Shown here: positions 6,742 to 10,036 of the stretch, piece by piece | How positions within the stretch are numbered: position 1 is the first letter of the stretch | How the letters are laid out: every line of letters begins with the position of its first letter | From: Fidelibacterota bacterium | GTDB lineage: Bacteria; Fidelibacterota; UBA2242 | Reading direction: 5' to 3' | DNA: 10,036 bases | NCBI GenBank assembly: GCA_023229045.1 | Contig: JALOAB010000061.1 | Location: forward strand, 1-10,036 | Position numbers and translations under genes: made by a program | The notes under the pieces: generated by a model | Told to the model about the DNA's origin: nothing | Seen by the model: only the letters and a program-made list of their open reading frames with translations | Database searches by the model: none

Positions 6742-8907
6742 TTAAAAGGAATGCCCGATAGAGATATAAAAAACCTGGCGATCATTGAAACCATAGCCAT
6801 AATCACCGGAAATCGGACCGATTGGAGTTGGGATAACAACCCCGAAACTGACCCCCGCCCGGGATTCTTTCCAGTCAAAATCCGAGAAACCATTCCAGAC
6901 ATTGCCAACCATTCCAGACAGGCGATAATAGACACCCGAAGATAACGGCGCCCTGAATCCCAATCCTAAGACGCCGACCATCGAACCCCACAATTCATCC
7001 TGATGATAGCCCGGTAAGGAAGTCAGCCCGCCAAGTCGGAATTGTTCATAGTGACTTAACACCTTATTGAGATAGCCAAAACGAATCGTAGTATAAAAAG
7101 TGTACTTGTCATTGTAGGTTTCATAGGTCACCGATTCAACGGATAAGCGCTGGAATTGCTTTAAATGATCCTTTTCAATCGAATGTTCATAGTGAATATT
7201 GTTCACGCGACCCGATTTAGGTAAATCAGGATTATCGGTATTCTCCACCATGATACGGAAAGTAAGACTGCCAACCGTGTAACTATTCCTGTTTATCTTA
7301 GGGCTATAGTTGGTCGTCGAATCGGCGATCGTATTTTCCCATTTCACTCCGAAAGCCGTCAAGCCGACCCGTTTGACCTGGATACCGGCATTGGCTTCCA
7401 GACCGGTTCGGTACAATTTTCCGGATTCGACGCGTTTCCCGTTATTATATAGCGGAATGTTTTCGTTTAAATGATATAATGAAGAATAACCGGTAAAGTT
7501 TGAGGTCAGGATGCGAGTCGTGCGTGAATTCCACTCCGCCCGGAACAGAAGATCACTGATGATCAGATTAACCTGATTATCGATTCCACTGCCGAGTAAA
7601 TTTCGGTATTTGCCCGATATAAAAGCGCTGGCCTTGCGCTCACTATCATAACGCGCCCCGAAGCTGAATGAAGTGCGTTCGTGTTCTTCAACTTCCACCA
7701 GTAAATCCGCCTGCCCGGTATCGACCGGCGACAAAGATAAATAAACATTTTTGAATAAACCGGTGCTGAAAAGATTCCGCATACTGCGCCGGGCTAACCC
7801 TAAATTCCACTGATCGCCTTCCTTTAATTGCACCTCCCGCCGCAAAATGAATTCGCGGGTTGCCTGGTCGCTGATAAATTTGATTTTATTAATCGAAGCA
7901 CGATTAAGATTTTCAATAGAATTCTTTAAGTATTCAGGTGATTTACGGGAACCATCAGCGTAGGGACGGATTTTTTCCAAATGTTCCTGGCTACTATGAT
8001 ATCCAATCTCGATCAAACTCTTTAGTGAATCAAAATCGGCTGTATTAATGTTGTTCATTTCCGGTCTAATGAGAACATCGGCCAGGTCGAGGTTTTTTGT
8101 ATCGGATAAATAGGCCAGGGTATTCACCGCCTGCCCGAAAATGTCAAAAACATCGAAATTTTCCGCCAGCGGCAGTACTTTACTGCTGACATCCACAGCA
8201 ACGATAAAATCGGCTCCCAGCTCATGGGCTACGTCGATCGGAACGTTATTCGTCAGTCCGCCATCGGCTAATAGATACTGTCCGTACTTCACCGGCGCCA
8301 ATACAATTGGAAAAGCCGAACTGGCTGTGACCGCGCGGGCAAGATTGCCTTTACTTAGAACGACCATTTCACCTTTTTTCAAATCAGTTGTCACGATCCG
8401 TAACGGAATCGCCAGACTATCAAAATCCGAACCGGCATAATATTCCGGGTAAATCGTCACCTGAAAGATACGCTCCTGTAAAGCTTGGGTCGATAAAAGG
8501 TTACGCGGAAAAACCACATCGAAATTATTGTCAAACCGCAAGGTGAACAGTTCCGGTAAAGTCTTGATCTTCTGCGAAACGAATTCAATGTCATGAAAAG
8601 GTTGCAATGCTATCACCCTACTCCAGCGGGTATGGGTAACAAAGTCCTCAATTTCCTGGGGAGTATTACCGCTGGCATACAATGCTCCAATCAGGGCGCC
8701 GAAACTCGTGCCGACGATCAGATCGGGATAAAAACCGATCTCTTCCAAAGCCTTGATTACCCCGATATGAGCAAAACCGCGAGCCCCGCCACCACTTAGC
8801 ACCAGAGCGGTTTTCGGTGGATTGTTCTGAGCTGAAAATACCAAATGGTACGTCATGAAAATTATCAATAGTAACAGAAATTTGATATTTTTTAATCTCG
8901 AAAACAT
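6742..8907 (-). CDS. Patatin-like phospholipase fused to POTRA and Omp85-type beta-barrel (PlpD/FplA-like)
   Basis: The product has 721 residues with a signal peptide at 1-26 (MFSRLKNIKFLLLLIIFMTY, then HLVFSA|Q). The patatin domain spans about 32-315: oxyanion loop GGGARG (39-44), nucleophile elbow GTSFG with Ser68, and the catalytic Asp215 in ADGGLTNNVP, so the Ser-Asp dyad is intact. Residues about 337-410 look like one POTRA module (INKIKFISD, RRSMRNLFSTGLFKNVYL, ADLLVEVEE). About 411-721 is an Omp85-type barrel (SFSFGARYDSERKASAFISG to YISIGHSF), ending in the terminal Phe usual for outer-membrane barrels. This order is that of type Vd autotransporters such as PlpD and FplA, which carry a phospholipase A domain at the cell surface. 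No clear Shine-Dalgarno precedes the ATG; the signal peptide supports this start. It lies 57 nt after the DUF554 gene. The natural substrate and whether the lipase is released cannot be read from the sequence. Confidence 0.92.
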   Translation of the reverse strand: MFSRLKNIKFLLLLIIFMTYHLVFSAQNNPPKTALVLSGGGARGFAHIGVIKALEEIGFYPDLIVGTSFGALIGALYASGNTPQEIEDFVTHTRWSRVIALQPFHDIEFVSQKIKTLPELFTLRFDNNFDVVFPRNLLSTQALQERIFQVTIYPEYYAGSDFDSLAIPLRIVTTDLKKGEMVVLSKGNLARAVTASSAFPIVLAPVKYGQYLLADGGLTNNVPIDVAHELGADFIVAVDVSSKVLPLAENFDVFDIFGQAVNTLAYLSDTKNLDLADVLIRPEMNNINTADFDSLKSLIEIGYHSSQEHLEKIRPYADGSRKSPEYLKNSIENLNRASINKIKFISDQATREFILRREVQLKEGDQWNLGLARRSMRNLFSTGLFKNVYLSLSPVDTGQADLLVEVEEHERTSFSFGARYDSERKASAFISGKYRNLLGSGIDNQVNLIISDLLFRAEWNSRTTRILTSNFTGYSSLYHLNENIPLYNNGKRVESGKLYRTGLEANAGIQVKRVGLTAFGVKWENTIADSTTNYSPKINRNSYTVGSLTFRIMVENTDNPDLPKSGRVNNIHYEHSIEKDHLKQFQRLSVESVTYETYNDKYTFYTTIRFGYLNKVLSHYEQFRLGGLTSLPGYHQDELWGSMVGVLGLGFRAPLSSGVYYRLSGMVGNVWNGFSDFDWKESRAGVSFGVVIPTPIGPISGDYGYGFNDRQVFYISIGHSF

Positions 8908-8924
8908 AGCTGTAAAGTTAATAC

Positions 8925-8950
8925 CTGATGTAAATCAGACCAATATTGGT
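8925..8950. promoter_or_regulatory. Two adjacent palindromes upstream of the patatin gene
   Basis: CTGAT (8925-8929) is inverted with ATCAG (8934-8938) around a 4-nt loop. It is immediately followed by the perfect 12-bp palindrome ACCAATATTGGT (8939-8950). The pair fills much of the 57-nt gap between the DUF554 stop and the patatin ATG. It could be an operator or a short leader hairpin. No T-run follows on the minus strand, so an intrinsic terminator is unlikely. Confidence 0.35.
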
Positions 8951-8964
8951 AAGCTCGAATTTTA

Positions 8965-9642
8965 CTAAAGAAAAATACCAGCCAGAATAATTGCCACCAC
9001 CAAAGATGGTAACATATTCACCACTTTTACAATCTTAATTTCCAGAATTGTCAATCCGAGACCGATCAGTAATAGACCGCCGACTGCGGTCATTTCATTG
9101 ACTATCGGAGTGGTCAGAATATCGCCCAGCAGTCCGGCTAATAGCGTCAGTCCGCCCTGGTAAATCAATAGCGGAACAACCGCCAGCAAAACGCCAACCC
9201 CCAAACCGGCGGCCAACGCCATGGATGAAAAGCCATCCAGCAGTGATTTGGCTAATAAAAGATTTGGCTTACCACCCAGACCTTCTTCAAAAGCGCCCAG
9301 GATCGTCATCGAACCCATACAAAATAACAAAAAGGCGGTTACCAGACCCTCGGCAAATTTGTCATTGTCGGATTTCAGACGACGCTTGATATTTTCCCCC
9401 AGCCGGTTGATTCCGCGCTCAATCTGGCACAATTCACCAATCACCGCCCCAATTGCGCCACTGAATATCATAATCAGAAAATTGGCGGTCTTCAACGCCA
9501 TACTGAAACCCAGGAACAGGGTAAACAGCCCAATGACCTGAAAAACAATTACGATCAGCTTGCGCGGCAACCGGGTGTGCAACAACAGCCCCAGACTACT
9601 CCCCAGCATTACCGTTCCCACATTAACCAGAGTACCAAGCAT
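8965..9642 (-). CDS. DUF554 family (YqgA-like) integral membrane protein
   Basis: The product has 225 residues and is almost wholly hydrophobic, with about seven or eight membrane segments near 4-21, 29-50, 55-71, 99-117, 138-160, 163-176, 186-200 and 210-225. The family pattern I recognise is GTLVNVGTVMLGSSLG at the start, IGELCQIERGINRLG (68-82) before a basic cytoplasmic loop, FCMGSMTILGAFEEGLGG (107-124), SLLDGFSSMALAAGLGVGV (133-151), YQGGLTLLAG (161-170) and GGLLLIGLGLTIL (188-200). DUF554 proteins such as E. coli YqgA are inner-membrane proteins without established function; transport has been proposed from their topology. The ATG at 9642 has a weak AAAGAG nearby. The gene lies 80 nt after pspC across a hexanucleotide array and may be cotranscribed with the patatin gene. 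Confidence 0.92.
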   Translation of the reverse strand: MLGTLVNVGTVMLGSSLGLLLHTRLPRKLIVIVFQVIGLFTLFLGFSMALKTANFLIMIFSGAIGAVIGELCQIERGINRLGENIKRRLKSDNDKFAEGLVTAFLLFCMGSMTILGAFEEGLGGKPNLLLAKSLLDGFSSMALAAGLGVGVLLAVVPLLIYQGGLTLLAGLLGDILTTPIVNEMTAVGGLLLIGLGLTILEIKIVKVVNMLPSLVVAIILAGIFL

Positions 9643-9696
9643 CCGCTCTTTCCCACCTTGATTTTAATATTCCCAATTAGCCTACTTCAATCCCAA

Positions 9697-9732
9697 CCTT
9701 AACCTTGACCTTGACCTTAGCCTTAGCCTTCC
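9697..9732. repeat. Degenerate hexanucleotide tandem repeat (CCTTRR)n
   Basis: The plus strand holds six consecutive 6-nt units: CCTTAA, CCTTGA, CCTTGA, CCTTAG, CCTTAG, CCTTCC. On the minus strand they read as AAGG followed by variable dinucleotides. The array begins within the last codons of pspC and fills the start of the gap before the DUF554 gene. Because the unit is six bases, the pspC frame meets TAA stops repeatedly within it. Change in copy number would alter spacing but not coding of the downstream gene. Confidence 0.8.
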
Positions 9733-9920
9733 TTCTCGCCTTCCGGAATAATTACCCATCCGACAATATAGGTAATCACCAACGGGAAAAATCCGGTCAG
9801 GATCGTCGCAAAAACCAGAGCCAGGCGAATCAAGGTCGAGTCGATATTGAACATTTCACCCAATCCACCGCAGACACCGGCTAATTTTTGATCCGTTTTC
9901 GAACGATATACTCTTTTCAT
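9723..9920 (-). CDS. PspC-domain small membrane protein
   Basis: The product has 65 residues and is a nearly complete stand-alone PspC domain: KRVYRSKTDQKLAGVCGGLG (2-21), then FNIDSTLIRLALVFATIL (24-41) and a second hydrophobic stretch FFPLVITYIVGWVIIPEGE (44-62). The LAGVCGGLG and IIPE motifs are the usual family signature. PspC proteins sit in the inner membrane. In enterobacteria PspC takes part in the phage-shock envelope-stress response and binds PspA, but many bacteria have short PspC copies outside any psp operon, as here, where no pspA is in view. The start is well fixed by AGGAGGT six nt before the ATG. The terminal EGEKEG is encoded beside the hexanucleotide array. Confidence 0.93.
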   Translation of the reverse strand: MKRVYRSKTDQKLAGVCGGLGEMFNIDSTLIRLALVFATILTGFFPLVITYIVGWVIIPEGEKEG

Positions 9921-9926
9921 ATTATT

Positions 9927-9933
9927 ACCTCCT
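9927..9933 (-). promoter_or_regulatory. Strong Shine-Dalgarno of the PspC gene
   Basis: AGGAGGT lies six nt before the ATG at 9920. It shows that this organism does use canonical Shine-Dalgarno sequences, which matters for judging the misplaced extended one at 2154-2168 and the starts here that lack one. Confidence 0.8.
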
Positions 9934-9943
9934 GATTTTTCAG

Positions 9944-9964
9944 TTTTAATTTATTTAATTAAAA
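9944..9964. repeat. AT-only inverted repeat upstream of the PspC gene
   Basis: TTTTAATT (9944-9951) and AATTAAAA (9957-9964) are exact inverted arms around TATTT. It lies between the possible upstream gene end and the pspC Shine-Dalgarno. With no GC pairs it would be a weak hairpin; it may simply be an AT-rich promoter stretch. Confidence 0.3.
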
Positions 9965-9985
9965 TTGAATGCAAAATAATAATCC

Positions 9986-10036
9986 TCAGTCGGAAATCCA
10001 ACGGCAATTGTGCTTATCTTTCAGAATATTTTCAGC
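9986..10036 (-). CDS. Possible C-terminal end of an unidentified gene (cut by window edge)
   Basis: On the minus strand only one frame stays open from the right edge, giving AENILKDKHNCRWISD before a TGA at 9988-9986. If coding, it is the last 16 residues of a gene upstream of pspC on the same strand. The fragment is too short to recognise. A plus-strand ATG at 9969 is also open to the edge but has no Shine-Dalgarno. Neither is well supported. Confidence 0.25.
   Translation of the reverse strand, partial: AENILKDKHNCRWISD

Noticed and set aside
9221..9541. Plus-strand open frame of 106 codons
   Set aside because: It lies wholly antisense to the DUF554 gene, shows no family resemblance and has an arginine/serine/proline-rich composition typical of a shadow frame.
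9697..9732. CRISPR or telomere-like array
   Set aside because: The units are only six bases with no spacers, and the array is short, degenerate and internal.
9944..9964. Intrinsic terminator upstream of pspC
   Set aside because: The arms are A/T only, so the stem would be too weak for a normal intrinsic terminator.

Overview
The window looks like part of an FCB-superphylum genome (Calditrichota, KSB1, Marinimicrobia, Ignavibacteria or a relative). The best evidence is the C-terminal sorting domain of the protein encoded at 441-2090, which opens with the QNYPNPFNPTT motif typical of type IX-secreted proteins in these phyla. An outer-membrane TonB receptor with an N-terminal carboxypeptidase-D-like domain and a patatin-Omp85 protein confirm a diderm. 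The exact phylum cannot be fixed from the sequence.

Left half (1-6663): a candidate pectin/polysaccharide-use locus. Three minus-strand genes run towards the left edge: a TonB-dependent receptor (2218-5259), a secreted right-handed beta-helix protein with a sorting domain (441-2090), and the N-terminal third of a GH105-like unsaturated-glycuronyl hydrolase (1-335, cut by the window). Divergent from them, a plus-strand gene (5446-6663) encodes a ToxR-like one-component regulator: cytoplasmic winged helix, one membrane span, and a large extracytoplasmic domain. The region between the receptor and the regulator carries several inverted repeats with GTCA/TGAC half-sites. No SusD-like lipoprotein, hybrid two-component sensor or ECF sigma/anti-sigma pair is visible. 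The inferred scheme is that the beta-helix protein acts on or binds polysaccharide outside the cell, the receptor imports oligosaccharides, the GH105 enzyme removes the unsaturated terminal uronate, and the regulator senses an envelope signal and controls the divergent genes.

Right half (6742-10036): a minus-strand series of envelope genes that is not obviously linked to the first locus. It comprises a PspC-domain protein (9723-9920), a DUF554/YqgA membrane protein (8965-9642) and a patatin-POTRA-beta-barrel protein of the PlpD/FplA (type Vd) kind (6742-8907). A degenerate hexanucleotide tandem array (9697-9732) separates pspC from the DUF554 gene. Two adjacent palindromes sit just upstream of the patatin gene. 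At the right edge there may be the last codons of another minus-strand gene.

Two non-coding features stand out. One is a 15-nt exact complement of the conserved 16S rRNA 3' tail at 2154-2168, placed about 65 nt upstream of the beta-helix gene start rather than at a start codon. The other is a perfect 13-bp hairpin (376-407) between the beta-helix gene and the GH105 gene. No tRNA, rRNA, CRISPR array, insertion sequence or integrase was seen.
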